From NCBI GenBank assembly GCA_008360955.1, contig LUCM01008818.1, forward strand, positions 39,227-103,226: a DNA stretch of 64,000 nt, read 5' to 3'. The position numbers were made by a program, and so were the translations under genes. The notes below the pieces were generated by a model. That model was not told where the DNA came from, searched no databases, and saw nothing but the letters and a program-made list of their open reading frames with translations. This DNA is from Fasciolopsis buskii (Eukaryota > Platyhelminthes > Trematoda > Plagiorchiida > Fasciolidae). Shown in pieces: positions 12,001 to 27,000 of this stretch (position 1 is the first letter of the stretch; each line of letters begins with the position of its first letter).

Positions 12001-15000
12001 ATCCATCTGTCCTCATTCAAACCGTACTTTATTCCCTAGTGTTAGCTAAGAGAGATATGAGTCTTCTAGTTTATCTATGAAATAAATTCATTACCCTTGG
12101 TCCATTGCTAATTTAGGGTTACTCAGTGACAGTGGATCAGACAGTTCACCCGGCTACTTGCCTATCGTGTTTTGGATTGGTGTTACTGTTCTACTACTTG
12201 CGAGTAATTGGGAGAAATAGGTGAATATTAAACTTGAAGCAGATTGATGAGGTCGTTTGCCCACCCTGTAAGAGTCTGACTAGTTGGGACGCGTTTAAAG
12301 TTGACGAGACAAGTGCTGCTTCCCCCTGTGAAACTGCAGAACACTACTGGCTGTCATTGAGAACAGTATCTGAATAAATTTCGCTCGGGGGTTTTGATTT
12401 GACCGGATGAGAGTTGGCGGCCATGTAATACCACACTCGCCCTCCAGTTGAAAAGCTCGGGTTTGGATCTTGGGTGGTCGTGCACCAATGATGAGGTCAA
12501 CTGAACGCGAATTCGAGTCTGGTGCTTCTCGAGGGTAAGGTTGACAACAGGACTTGGGGATTAAGGATGAAATAGGTGGTCAAAGAGGAAGTCAGAAAAA
12601 CATATTACTGGAACAGAATAGAGTAAATACATTATTACTATTCTAAACCAATGATCGAAGAAATCCAAACCAGACAATGAAACAGTCGACTTCGACAATG
12701 AGTCGGGTCTAAATTATGCATACAATTTGACGGATTTACTGGATGCCATTTAGCGGACTCGAGAAACCGTATTAAATTAGAATGCATTGCTTGTATTATA
12801 TTATACTGTGTCGTGATGCATGGAATTTTGTGTACTTGAATATGTACGACTGAGGAGAAAACAATAATGAATAAAAAGAAACATTCACAATCATTGCCTG
12901 ATAAACAATGAGAAAGACGGTGGAAGAAGTTCGTTAAATTAATGGCTTGAGTATTTATTTTAATTCGCTCAGGAAGTCGGTTGAAAGGCGTTCCCTGTCT
13001 GTCAGCATATTTGCTTAATAAGAGACAATTAAGTCCCTGCACATATTGATTCTGGTGTACACGGAAATAAAGACGGAAATATGAGAATCGATTTGAGAGA
13101 TAATCGCGTAGAAAATGAGTGTGATGTGAAAACATCATGCGAGCAAATTTTTCACATAGGAATGTTTTAGTGGCTTAGTGTAAGGAACAGTTCGTTTGGT
13201 GGCGTAAATAATACACGAGCAATAACTGACAGCCTCCGGCGGAGAATTTCAAAGTCTTCTTTAGGCAAACCTTAAAAAAGGGCAGGAGAACACCAAAGAA
13301 GGATTGTAAATATAGGTTGGTATAAATAAGGCAAAGGTTGCCCTTTTTGGGCGCCTAGTGCCGAACCCTTCTGGTTTGAACTGATAGTCCCCGAACCACG
13401 AGACTTTACCTTAATAGACACGAAAACTGGCCATCAGGATCTACTCCTATGGTAACTTTATTGATTCCAGAAAACTTAAACACCTCTTCTCGGAGGAAAG
13501 GGTGGCTGGGATATCATCATTCTGTACAAACTTAACTGCGGTATAATCAGAAAGATGGATGAAGGTGCTATTAATACCATTGACATGCGCAGCGTTGTTC
13601 GCAGGTCTCTTCTCCATGCTCAACGACCGAGTGCTTTGCTATCGGGTGTTACTGTTGTTACCATTAAGAAGTTGGTTAGTGAACGCCGTGTAAATAATTT
13701 TGATTTCAGGCATTATTAGGATGGAGATTTAAAGCACTCGCGATTTATAATGTGACCCGTAAAGGTCCCTCTTTCGTCTTTTTAGGGACTTCAATAGTAC
13801 GGAGGAGATACCACCATTTGAGATAAACTGATTGCCCAGAGAAAATCACATATCATTCTTCTTATTGATTGTGCTTGTGAAATGTCTGACACTGTAATTT
13901 AACAAGAGTTCAAAAGCGGATCGAAATATCAGTGAAGAGGACTTTTGAAGAAGACCGAAAGTTTCATGGGAAAGAATGCACCGGTAAACTTGGATTTGGT
14001 TTATTTGCTTGACTGAATGAAAAGAAGATCGAGAGTATAACTGCAACCTTAGTAGAAGCAAGTAGTGATCACTCGTTGAGATGGGCGCGCATAATTTTAG
14101 AGGGGATAATTCAGATTGTCTTATGTCCAAAATAGAGTTTCTTCTGGCAGGATAAAAGCGAGGGTCTGTTGGATTAAAAACAATAATATGCAAATTATCC
14201 TTAAAAAATAGGGCAATAAATTGTAAAAAAGAATTCAAAATACTGAGGTATTATGTTGTGAAGTAAAAGGAGCTCTGTATAAATTCATTATCACTGTGCT
14301 GCTGTGAAGAAAAGTCCGGAATGATACCAAGTTTTTAGACAGACAGCTCAAACAAGTCAGACCAGAAGCACTTGATATATGTTGCCACATTTTCTCCAGT
14401 CGTCTCTACACTGGAAACTCTCTTGCCTGTATAGTTTGAAGTCACTGATCAATGTGAGCGAGTCTGTAACATTCGGATCCAGCCACGATTTTTGTATACA
14501 AACCAAAGAAGTATGGTCATGAATCATGGATTGTAGTACGGGTAGTAAGTTGAATATATTCATGAACAAGGTAGACATATTGCTCGTAAGCCATATCGGA
14601 ACGGGCTTTGGGGACTGAAGGGTATATTGAAGTGTTGCATGATAACCACCACGAGCACTTCTTCTGAGTGGAATAGAAACTATTTGATGTACAGTAATGC
14701 TTGAGTCCAACTGAGGGTGAAAACCAACGTGATATTTAAATAACAATAATTCCCAACGAGTGCAACGGTCAACTGAGGCCATACTGAGACCAAATTTAAA
14801 GAAAACGTGAGGTAATGGTGACAGAGTTGCAGCGCACTCGGTAAGAAGATGCGCTTCACAGGTGCAAGAAAGTTCCAACATTACTGGTCTTTTCGTTTTC
14901 CAGGACAATTAATTGAGCGTACTATCCTTTACGAAATGAGAGATATAGTGGTGTTATTCAACATGAAATAATTTGAAGGAAACAGAACGTGAACCGCCTA

Positions 15001-18000
15001 GTTCAGGAGTGAATACTCTTTTCTACATTCTTTCACAGAGCTCTCTGGGTCCATTATATGAGGCCCTAATGTTTGTGCTATCGCAAGATCATTCCAGACT
15101 AATTCGTGGGCTCCGAAACGATTTGATTACTTTGCTTTTTCTGTTGGTCAAACACGCGGAACAGACAAATCAGTTGTCACATGTTCGACTCGTGGAAACC
15201 GGATTCGTTCGTCTGTTTTGCCAATTGTTTGCTCTGAAAAGAGGTGAGTGTGTTAGTTCAGTTCGCCAATGAGTTCATCCAACAAGCATCAACTTTTTAC
15301 CATTACGAATATGAATCAAACAAAACCAATCTGAGTAGCTGCATGCAAAGGCATAAATTTACTTGACGATCCACAGTCCATAGGCCATCGGCATTTCGTA
15401 CCGGCGCATACCGTGTCCGAAATCGAGGTCAAGTTAACCGGGTACGTCCCAACAAATAAGTGGCGTTGATATATGAAATAAATACTAAATTCGTCGTTTG
15501 GATTACGAAGTGTTTACACCAGACAATCAACAGGTTAGAACGCAGTTTTGTCTGCTATCAAGCAACTCACTAATTAACCAAACTTTCTGCATTATTGAAT
15601 TGAGATGGTTGCAAGATAATGGTCGCTTATTGTCATCGGATTTAGCTGGGTGATACACTCGGAAGTCGCATACAATTGCTTGTGTCAACCATGAGATCTT
15701 GTGCAGGTAGCAATGAAATACCATATCATGGTCTACAGAAGGTTACTACTCTAGCAGAAACATGTTTCAAGACTTGTTTCAAACTGCAATCACGGTGGTA
15801 TTGCTGTTCCGTGGTCGTTTTGTAGCCATCAACTAGCCAGTAATTCATCATTCAAGAGCACAGTTTTCTAAAATGAAGAACAAAGTTTCGAAACTTATTT
15901 GCCTTTCACTCTTATTACAACGCTAATTGCATCCGCGATGCCATAAATCGAACCAATAGGGACCATAAATATTCGCGGAGGTTTGAGGGCATAGGAAACA
16001 AAGCATCATGCAAGTAACTGTTGGGGGCAGTTAACAAAAAAATGTGTTGCCGGCGCATCCCCAAGTTTTGCACCACAAAGTGCGCCTGCTAGCTTCCAGG
16101 TTCGTGACTAATTGGCCGTTTACCTGTTGTACTTTACAGCATGCATTGATTTTTATGCACCCAAACTCACGTTCAACCTGGATGCAAGCAAGGAAATCAC
16201 GTGACTTGTTCGAAGCACGCAACCGCAAATCCTCTTTAACTTGATATCAAGCGCGAACAAACGATTTGTGCGAAATCCTTGTGGATTATTCCACTATAGT
16301 GCCGTGAATCCGCCTCTTCCAGAGTTTTTCGTCGAGTCGATCGGACGGACTTTTTACGTAGCGCCTATGCACTGATGATGATTTCTAACATAAACAAAGC
16401 AACCTTACGGTGCCAGCATGTTCATTATAAGATGAATTAGACTTTAACGCTACACAGTGGTGAGACTGATTTATCTGTTGCTAAATTACAAAATTTATTC
16501 TCCGTATTCAAAAATATGTCACTTTCGACTGATGAAAGGAGATTATGTGTTATATTTTATCATTTGGTTAATTAGTAAACCAATTACTTACTTACCGCTG
16601 AATGAATGAATCAGCCAACCAATCAATCAATCAACCAACCGAGCAGTCATTTAGTCAGTCAATCAATCAGTCAGTCAATCATTCATTCGTTTACGCTTCA
16701 TCTATTCATTCAATCAGTCAGCCAATCGGTCACCATGCCAATTATCTAACCATTTATTAAATAAGTATTCCAGATATCCAGCCACTCATCCAAACATCGA
16801 ATCAATCCTTATATGTATATGCCTATCAGTCAACAAACCGACTATTAATTTATCCCGTTAGTAGTGTAACTATTTAGCTAGCCATGCCACCAGTTGATCC
16901 GCGCTCACCGTAACTTTTACGAAAATTCCAGGTCGCCGTATCAATCCCCTTTTGAAGAACTTGAAACTTTTACCAAATCCGGAAAATTTCGATTTTATCA
17001 AACTTCTAATTTCTACCGTGGTTCTACTGGTCCACGATCCTGTGGCCGTAAGAGTAAGTTGTCCAAAATGTCTGATCAGCTCTGTTTTGTCTGTACCCAG
17101 GGAAAAGAGACGAATGGCAAATCCGTTTGCTAGGACAAAGCTAAGTCGGATCTCGGAGTTCAGCATTAGAGCTGAGAATTCCTGCTATCTGTCGGGTAAG
17201 GAACACTGGAATTATAGCTTCCAAGCTCCATATACTAAAACTGGATGCAAATTTAAATAATATCATATAACGTTTTTGGTAACTGATCAACACTCGAACA
17301 GAAGAAACAGCAAGTAAACGTAAATTACAGCATCTTATGATCAGTGAGTATTTATGAGCTAATATACGACCGGTAAATGACAGGGGTGCCCAAACGGACT
17401 TTGTAGGGTTTTTAAAAGTTCGTATTTTGAAACAAGACTGGCCAATCAGCAATTTCTTTGTACTGCCAATCGACATTTTTCTTTTTATGGTATCTCGGCA
17501 CCCTCGATCGTGAACTTTAACGGTTGCACAACCCTAAGCTGGGTCCAAGAGATGCCAATGAGAAGTTACAAGAATCAATCAGCAGTTGTAAGAAGAACGA
17601 TCAGGATAGGAACTATAATTTATCTATGCGCTAAATGAACGCTGGAAATGGGCCCGATAGAAGAGACTAAAATAAAACACAATTTTCGTGAGCATTTGTT
17701 TGTCCGAGACTGCCAAGTCCACTTGGTCAGATATGATTAGCGCAGCTGATGGTGCGACAGGTGTGACCAAGGTAAACATTGACAAGCGTAACTGCGCTGG
17801 CTCAAGCGTGACGGAACAGTTCGGATGGAATCTTCGCGACTCTCGGTCATAGATCCGATTCCCGCCCTTGTAAGTAGATTATGATCAGTGCGACTATCAT
17901 ACCTAAAGCTGATTTGTTGGGAATGGAAAAACTTGAACAGGATTTACACCAGACCGAAGATAGCTTCATGCCACTTCAGAATTCAGCGTAAATCAAAATC

Positions 18001-21000
18001 AAAATTCGCTCTGATGAAACTTGAGTCAGCGTAGCTCACGTCGGGTAAAAATGACGGTTGGTCAACTATGATAAGCGTCAATGATGGGTGTTGGGAGGGC
18101 TGGAACACATCGGACTGAGTGTGAAGACGAAACCTGTGTGGGGGGGCGAATGTCTCCCAGATTACTCGAAATTGTAGGATGAGGCTGCGAGCTGGTGCCA
18201 AGAGTGCAAGACCGCTTTCTTAAAGTCAGATAAGTAATGTGACAGTGAGGATGGATCATGTCTGGGAAACAGGGCTACCCGGAAAGTCTGCCTACACTCA
18301 GGTGAATGACGCACAAGCTATAAACCTGAACAGTGAAAACCAGAAAGCAGGGTGGAGAACCAATTATTCCACCTAATTCCGGAACAAGGGAAAGTGACCT
18401 GATCCCATAACAGACTTAGAGGGGGGCGAGTACGCTGCTCTGACCGAATACCGAAGAAGAGACAATGAACCTGTTAGACAGGGGACCATTGGAAATTGTT
18501 ATAGCCTGAGAAAACCTACGTACATCGGCTGGTTATGAAAAGTAAGCAAAACACTGGTGTTGACCGCCTAAAGAACATTTTGCCCGCTCTCACTCGATTA
18601 GGCAGTGTGATATTGTACTTGAATCAAGAAAACTGACTGAAACTTCTTCATTTAACGAATGTGAACACAGAACATAGAACTGAATTCAGTTGTACGGTAG
18701 CGTTGGCAGTGCTATTCAAAGAGTATATGCCAATTCAAACATTCGACCATGCGCTCCATCATTCTCATTCGGTATCAGTCTCATCTGATTGCACATTGCC
18801 GTTTTTAAGTGTAAGTAACTACCATGACATTTAAAGATCATCCGAGATTAGGAACCAACTCAGACTTTTCAAATTTTCCATTTACTAAAGGCTTTTCAGC
18901 ATTTCAGTGGATTTGGATGTAAGGCAACGGAATCTGTGAATTCGATTAACTAAAACAAGTCGAACAATTTCGACCTTCTCATATTTGCAAGTTGCAGAAA
19001 CAAAACTACAAAACAAACAAACAAACAAACAATCGCTTAAAGAGGTTAATGGGGGGTCAGGCATACACAAAGACAAAAAATCGGATAGCCTGACTGACTG
19101 AATTAACCGGTGGACTGACGGTAATTCGAGATCACATCAAAATTGTTCGGCTCTATAGCAAAATATTCGAAATTCAGTGAGAAAGTAGTCCTGTTTTATA
19201 AGACTTCACGAATGCACACCTGCTCGCAAATTGCCGAGCAAAGAATCGATAGCCAGTGAACCTTTCAGTACACACGCACAAATGTGTCCGCATAACGTGA
19301 ATCGTGTTTCAGGCCTATAGAAACGAGATCTCGACAAGGCAGTTGAATGACATTTCCGAATAGTTCTGACAGTTCCGCATATTTTTGGCAATTCCGAATT
19401 GATGTGGGACACGGTATAGTGGACGAACATAAAAGTATAGGCAATCCGACGCATTATTCTGCTGTTTAATGTCTGATCGGTGTTGATGAAACCGTTTTTG
19501 AGTCTAATCAACAAGTTCGGATTGCATAGACCAAGTCCCATCACTAGTGGACTGTTTGGGCGGTATTAATTCATGTCCAATCAGTTATCCGAAATGTGCT
19601 ATCCAGTCAGCCAATCCCAGCCCTGCATCGGTTTGTTCATCTCCCCAAGCTCAAATGAGAACGTTAGAAGCCAACCGGCACAAATCTCGTTCTACTAAGT
19701 GAAATTACCACATATCTAGTGATTACTTTGTTTGCATATTTGTGCTTGTGCGATTGTCACTACTTCATCGGCTGTCTGGGTCACGCTTTGACTGGGCCAT
19801 CTTGTTCAGTTCATTTCATCCAGCTTGGTTCATCTCAATTTCTCGTCCAATTCGGACCGCTCATCCTGAGTGGTTGGTGCAAATCACAATACAACCTTCT
19901 CAGTTTGCATATTAGCACTCTTGCTTTCTGATCACTACACTATGTCGGCTGGCCGCTAGTAGCCAATGAGGTAATGCGGTCTCAATCTGGTCTGCCATTC
20001 TAAACTTGCTCGCTGTCCTGCAAGATTGGGCTACATCCACGTTTGTGTATTGATCGCTATCTGTCTGGCACTGTCTGGCGTCGCACAAACACCAATAACC
20101 AGTGGGATAGGTCAGACTCAGACGTCACGTCAATTATATTACCGTGGTCTTGACGTAAACTTGTATTAAGCAGTAACAGCGTGGTCGAAGTAGTTGTTAG
20201 CTGGTCGACGTTTCGGTTATCACGAATAGCCCTTCTCAAGACTGGATTGCAAACAAATACAACTCGAATGACAGCCTAGAACAACTGGGTTTTAGTGTGC
20301 CGTTTTGTTTGATTTTCTGTCTGTGCGCCTTTGCATTTCGTTATGACGTTGTATTGTATTGCATGGACTTTTGCCTACAATAAGTAATGTCGCATTTCAG
20401 CCAAAAATGTGACGGTAAAAATAAAACAGAAAAAAAGGAACAAATAAAATAAAAATACACCCATCACCTCGTAAAAAATATGAAAAGCTCATTGAGGAAT
20501 AATCAAAACACATTATGATGTGTATGGAAAATGATTCTAAAGGGTATGTAACAAAAAGTGGATCGTGTTGAAATATGAGATCGGCACTTTGAGAGATCGT
20601 TGTGCAGAGGATGCGTAGGATCTGAAAGAATTTTGTGAATAAATTCCTCACGCGCTGATGAGTGTTCATCAATTAGTGGTATGAAAGAGACACGGCTAAT
20701 AAGTGATAGCCCCTGTCGAAGAATTTTAAAGCTCTTTTTATATAAACCTGCAAAAGTAACAAAAGAAAGGTAAAGAAGGATTAGAAAAACACATTGGTGT
20801 ACAAATCGGGGAATGATGCTTCGTTTCACCTTGTGCAGGGAAATTGCAGATAGAGGATAGGTTGTTGGAAAAATTTTGAAATTCATCGTTGTTCGAAACG
20901 GCTTGAGAGAGGGCAAAATCATCAGTATACGTAAACAGACTGCTGGGGTAGCAAGTTGGCAATTTGGTGATGTAAGTAGAGAGGAGAAACGGTGAAAGAA

Positions 21001-24000
21001 CAGCACCCTGTAACATCCCTGAGTTGTTAATCAACGGTTTTAAAGTTTTGCCGTTCATTCGTGTGCACTGAGTTTGGTTAGTAATCAGACAGTCGTGCTA
21101 ATAAAGGCGTGGGACAACCAAATGTTTGCAGTTTGTGACGTAGAAGAGACCGTGGGACAGAATCAAATGCCGATGAATAGTCTAGAAAGGCGCAAAGGAC
21201 GGATTTCATTGACTCATTTAAAGACTTACAAATGTGGTGATTGAGGGAGTTGACAAAGTCCAAAGTGCACCTGTTAGATTTGTAGGCAAACTGAAAAGCG
21301 TCGTCACGAGGGTACATAGAAGAACGCAGGCGCTTAAGTGTAGCACGCTCCGTAAGTTTAAGACCAGAAGATGCTAAGGCGATAGGAATAACAGTGAAGG
21401 GTCTCCAATATTCTGGGAGAGAAGATGAGCCTAACGATGAGTTAATCAAAGAATTGAATGCATCCGTCAGAGCCACAGAACCATGCCTTAAAAGAGCTGA
21501 AGACAGACTGTCAGGACCTACCCCTGTGGTGATTTTAGTGGTGCTTAGAAGGTCGAGCACCTAGTCTCTAGAAAAACTTGTAAGCTTCATATCACCACCC
21601 TATCCAGATATGGTCGGGGTATAAGTGGGAGTATGGATGGGAGCAAAATTGATGCTGTCGACATCAGCACAAGTTTTCCTATGCTTCTTCTTCTCACACA
21701 ACAGCCGGACGCCCTTTCATAGGAACCTGTTGTTGCTAGCAGTCAACAGTTAATTGGCGAATATAGTATCGATGCGTTGGATCTCCGATTTTATTAGGTT
21801 GGAAATATACCGCGCGCGTGAGTTATTACGGGATTTATTGTAGTGCTTCTTGCGTCTCATTAGAGAATTGAGTTTCAGAGTGGAGATGCGTCAATTTGAG
21901 ACGAATGGTGTTTCTAAGGGACAGCAGATATCAATGATTGCTTTGGCCATCTCTGTAAAATGTTTGACAATTTCGTTGAGCAGGGGTTAAAAAGAGAATC
22001 CGACAGATGCGATTGAAAGGGATTTCTGAAAATTAATAAAACTGTTGTGTGAAACGTTACGGAGGCCAACTTGGATTTGCTTTTTTCACCTAAAAGAATG
22101 GATGGATGGCTTAGAGTACATCTTGGGCTACAACGGAAGCAGACAGTGATTGATACTTGAAATTGGAGCAGGCACTTTCGAGGAAAATAAACCACGGTGG
22201 TTTGCAATAACTTTATCTAGAATGGAACCACCTCTGGTGGGGGGAAGCAGAGATCAATCAAATCAAACGCAGTCCGTGGTAGAGTAAATGCATGATTAAA
22301 ATCATCTACAATAATATGCAGATTCTCCGCAAGAAGAGGAACAATAAGTACTAGAAAAGAGTCGAAAAAGGATGTGATGTTGTGTTGCGAGTTAAAAGGG
22401 GCAATGTATAAATTGGTTGTGATAGTTCTGGTGTGGCGAGAAAACCTGGAATGAGACTGTGGCACGAGACAGTCAACTGCGTTTAGCGAGAACGTATAAA
22501 TAAATTCGGACTTGACAGATCAGAATGGGGTTATGTATGTTGTCACACTGCCTCCAGTCTTCTTCTTGTCCGAAGCTCTGTCCTGTCGGTGGAGTCTAAG
22601 GCTGTCTATCGACACCAATGAATCAACGATATCCGAGTTCAGCCACGACTTTTGTATGCAGATGACACAAGTGTGAACATGGGTCGGTGACTGAAGTGTG
22701 ACGGACAGATCCGACATTTTCGTAAACAGGGAGCGGATGTTGGTACCCAACAATGGCGGACTGGACATCTTGGCTGGAAGGGTGCATCTAAGGACTGCCT
22801 ACCAGTCAGCAGGAATGCCTGTTTTAGATCGATGAGAAGATCGTTGAGGTGCAGCAATGCGTGAGCCCAGTCCGTTTTGAGAAACAGTTGATTTAAACAA
22901 AAATAATTCCGAGCGATTGTAGCGGCGAACGGAGGCCATAACTGAACCAAATATCCGACAAGAAAACAACGAAATAGGATGACACCGAATTATAGCGCAT
23001 CCAGTCGAAGGGCGCGCGGGAGTGTAATGTCGGGTATTCCCGTTCCTACACTCCATTTTGGTGATCTTGAGATGATCTGAGGTCATCCAGGTGTTGCGAC
23101 CCCTTCGGCTGTTTATCGGTTAAAGTTTTCAGTACCATCCATATACCCGAAATAACTGAATCATCGTTCTGGATTAGATATACAGAATAAGCGAAAATTT
23201 TCAGAGCCTCGGCTTAGCGGCGCTCAATATGTGTGTGAAGTCCACACTGGAGAATTCTAGTGATATCATAGTCATTGGAATGGCCTTTGGATACAGCGTG
23301 GAGGGCATTCGCAGGATCGTGCTCTAATTTGTTAATCCTTTTGGCCTGTTTGTCTGCATTTTCATTTTCCCCTTTGTTCCAAGAGTCTGATCTTTCTTTA
23401 TCTCCACGTTTCCCCGAAATGTTGAGCCAGACTGTCCGTACAGCTAATCGTATAAATGCAATTGTCCTGAGAGATAACTACTGCTTTATACTCGTGCACC
23501 TTCAATCGGTTATCGAGATTCTTATTCAATCCTGCCTCGCCGAATCAAACGAGAACGATCAGAGTAGCCTCTGGTTGTCTTACACAACCAGTTTCATTTA
23601 TTTGTCATGAATCAAACGGTTTTTATAGGTACACATAAGATAGACCTGATCTACCGTTTGCCCTACCTCTCTGGAACACGTTGTTTCTTTGATTTTTACT
23701 TTGAACGCCGTTCCTGGTCGTCTCCGAACGGGCCGCGAAAACTAGACTGCTTTCTCTTTGCTTCAAAGTTAGGGCCAAAGATTGGTTTCGCACCCGGTTC
23801 CGTGACTTTCAGTCATTCGGGTCTTTAGCCGGTGTGTTATTCACCTGAATGATGACGGGCTTGCTGGGTGGTCCTGTTTCCCACACATGATCCACCTTCA
23901 CCGTCATACAACTGATCATGCCGAAATAAAGCGGTTTTGCACTTTTATCAACAGCCTCACCTCAAATCTACCATCAAACAAAACTAATACCAAACACACA

Positions 24001-27000
24001 CGTCAGTGTTTGATATTAGTTTGCTATGGAACTGACAGAACACGATTACTTGATCATCACTCATAAAGGGGATAGAGAGAGCCTGAGTACAAGCCAGAAT
24101 GTAGCTACATGAAGGAACGAATGAATAGCGTACTAAAAGGACGCTAAAGAATTTTCCAAAGGCATTTAAAGATCGATAAAACAAATAACATTCGAATGGG
24201 GAAACTGCATTGTGTTTACTCGCTTACAAGGTATCTATGCAAGCATTAACTGGTCACCGCTCTCCCGCCACACACACACACACTTCATGAAAGCTGGACA
24301 AGAGTTTCACCTCCTATACCACCATATGCGGACGACATACGGGCTACAGCGGACTACCTAGTAAACCTCAGAGAGATCAGCGAAAATTGTCAAAATCTGC
24401 TCAAAACACGCCTAAAAACGACTAGACGACATCAATGTATTCATTCCCAATTGATATTTGAAACTCTGTAGCTTTATCGCTGCTTTTGTTTCTTTATTAA
24501 TCGAATACAATTTGCATGCGAAAATCACTATTTATTGCAAGTAATGCTTTGTGCACTTATTAGTTTACACTTGAGGAATAATAGTCATTGAAATCGGCTG
24601 CCGTGAGACTGACGTTCGCTGATGTACTCAAGTCACGCTCTGTTCGAAGCACTGTATTTACCTGCAGACAATTTACAATCGTGCACATATTTTTGCTTTC
24701 CTATCAGGTAATGGCTCGAACTCATTTGATCGAAGCTCTTTTTGAATGGGCATGGTTGATGGGTATGAATCTGGTCAAAGCGTCAAAAACTCCGCGTCCA
24801 AGTATAGACGACAATTGGGCAAGTACAAAAAATCGAGACTTCTCTATCGGACTGACTGCGGCAAAGGCTCGGATACAGGCGGCCTCGGCCGAGCTTTCGA
24901 CGACTTCAGCCGATTCCAACGCGGAGCGACCAGTTAATCATCAAACGGATAATTGTGGTTCTTATTTCATGGAAGCTAGATCGAACACAATGCAGACAAA
25001 CTTGGAAGCTCTAGAAAAATCTTCCGATAGTACTGATAGTGATGGGGACACGACAGACAACCGGGAAAATGTGGAAGCGGGGCAAATCGATCTGCACAAT
25101 GTACTTGACAGCTTGAATGTGAAAGATAAATCTTCAACTCGGTTAAATCCCGGCAAACAGTGGCCCATGGCATATCAAGAAGAGATACAGTTACACGCTT
25201 TGGATGCATTGACAGCTTGCGGTCCACTGCTTTTGGATGATATTATTCGATTGGATGGACCGAATCGACTTATCGCATTTCTTCAATGGTGTGACGGATC
25301 CGGTAAGTCTTCCGGAACCAATGGTCTCTCTTCATGCAGGCAGTTTATATTTGCCTGCCACACGTACGAGGTGAATTTAATGACACTAATATGTCCATAA
25401 CCCGGAAAGCTCATTCAAATGGCATCAAAAAACTGGAGCGGTAACCCCAAGAGACTAGAATTGATATAGAGTAGTACAAGATTTCACTGGGTCAGGTGGA
25501 GCAACGGATCATTTAAAAAAATCGATTGTCTATTATCATCAAGTATATGGAGGCGATTCGTTTGAACTCCTGTCCGTTAAGGTAGTTAATTGTGGGCCTC
25601 CGTAATCCGCCATTGGTGTCACAGACTTCTTCAATGGATCATTTCTCCTGCTACCTTCAACTTAGAACATAATAGGTAAGTAGACCCCGTTTGATGTCAG
25701 CGCCTCTTACGCAAAGAGAGGCAATAAATTATTCTACTTTCCGGGGTCACTTGACACAAACGAACATGTCTTTGATTGATTAGCTAATAAAAATATTCAG
25801 TATAAATGATGGCATAACCACTCTTGAAACTAGCATTCGCCGCAATAGGTACGAAGATGCACTCAGGTTTACTTGGACCATGCAAAGCGCTGACCATGTG
25901 TTTTACATGTTTTCTATGATCTTCTGATAGTAATTCACGTGAAACTGCACAGTATTCACAACACTAGCATCTCTTATAAAATCTGCGTTACACAGTTTCT
26001 AATCCACAACAATCATAACCTCGTTGCCGAAGTCTGACGGGAAGAGAGTACTAACCAAAGCAAGAAAGGACTAAGTCATAAATTGAAGAACGCTTCTATT
26101 CTCTTGGTTGTGTCGAGCATATATATTAGACAAACGGAGCGGCATGTGACTGGTCAATATACGGAAAATTTTTGCAGACCAACTTTTGTCTCTTTTTTCA
26201 ACATTAAACAAAAACGGACATCATTTTCAAAAAAAGAATTTGCGGTTGACTAGTGATTGTTAAATGGAAGATTGACCAGAGGTAACAAGATTTGAACTGG
26301 CGATCTTCTCATTAAAGCGCTATGATGTTGACAGATTAGCCGTCGCGGAAATTCACTTGGAGTGGTATTCCTGAGTAGAGGGAGACCATCAGTAACTCAG
26401 ACACGACGACTAAGCTCGTCACTGCTGAGTCATTTTCTCACCAGGCCGAGTTCCAAGGGTGTCGATGTGTGAAGACAAGAGGCTAAGGAGCATCCTAAAT
26501 GCGAACATTTCAAGTCTAGAAACCGCAAGCTGGAATATTAAACCGAGCCTTCTTCTACCGTCGGCTTATATAAAGCTGCATGCTGTTGCGCAGCCGCTGG
26601 TGAAACAAGTTCGCAATTTGTAATGCAGATTCATTTCCAACATAACCGCAATCCCAATTGAGTCTCTTAAGGTGTTAGAAGCTGTTAAATCTATCTAACG
26701 GATTAGAACAAGTGGTGGATATGGACATAAGACGTCGGGCAGTGGAAAATCACCCTTAAAATATGTCATTCTTAAAATGACAATCACCATCCACTCATTT
26801 CACGGGCAAGTGTCTTGTTAACAATAGCCGCTGGTTTATGGAGCAGTACAGCCGTATTGCATGTGCACATGATCTGATCTTTTCATCACATAGCTTTCAA
26901 ACAGACTCTCAAACAAATCATTGACCGAAACGTTGTTACTCAACGCAGCCAACCACATTTGCTCATGAGAACCCATGGTTTGCCTTTCTATTTCATTTAA

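Larger units (their letters stand above)
11465..15038 (+). other. CFAP69 intron 8
   Basis: A 3574-bp intron holding a SINE-like repeat (about 12380-12560) and a decayed minus-strand LINE (about 12620-14930). I see nothing recognisable in 11465-12370. Confidence 0.85.
17054..24707 (+). other. CFAP69 intron 10 (longest)
   Basis: A 7654-bp intron. It contains a PLE terminal-repeat fragment (20130-20265), a LINE copy (20397-23090), an AAAC run and a CA run. I recognise nothing in 17054-19000 apart from a short tRNA-like B-box string near 17850, nor in 23100-24260. Confidence 0.88.

Noticed and set aside
15339..15441. Exon-like frame between CFAP69 exons 9 and 10 (acceptor GAGTAG, donor GTACGT)
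   Set aside because: It would leave phase 2 where exon 10 needs phase 1. Direct joining of exons 9 and 10 keeps the vertebrate spacing exactly.
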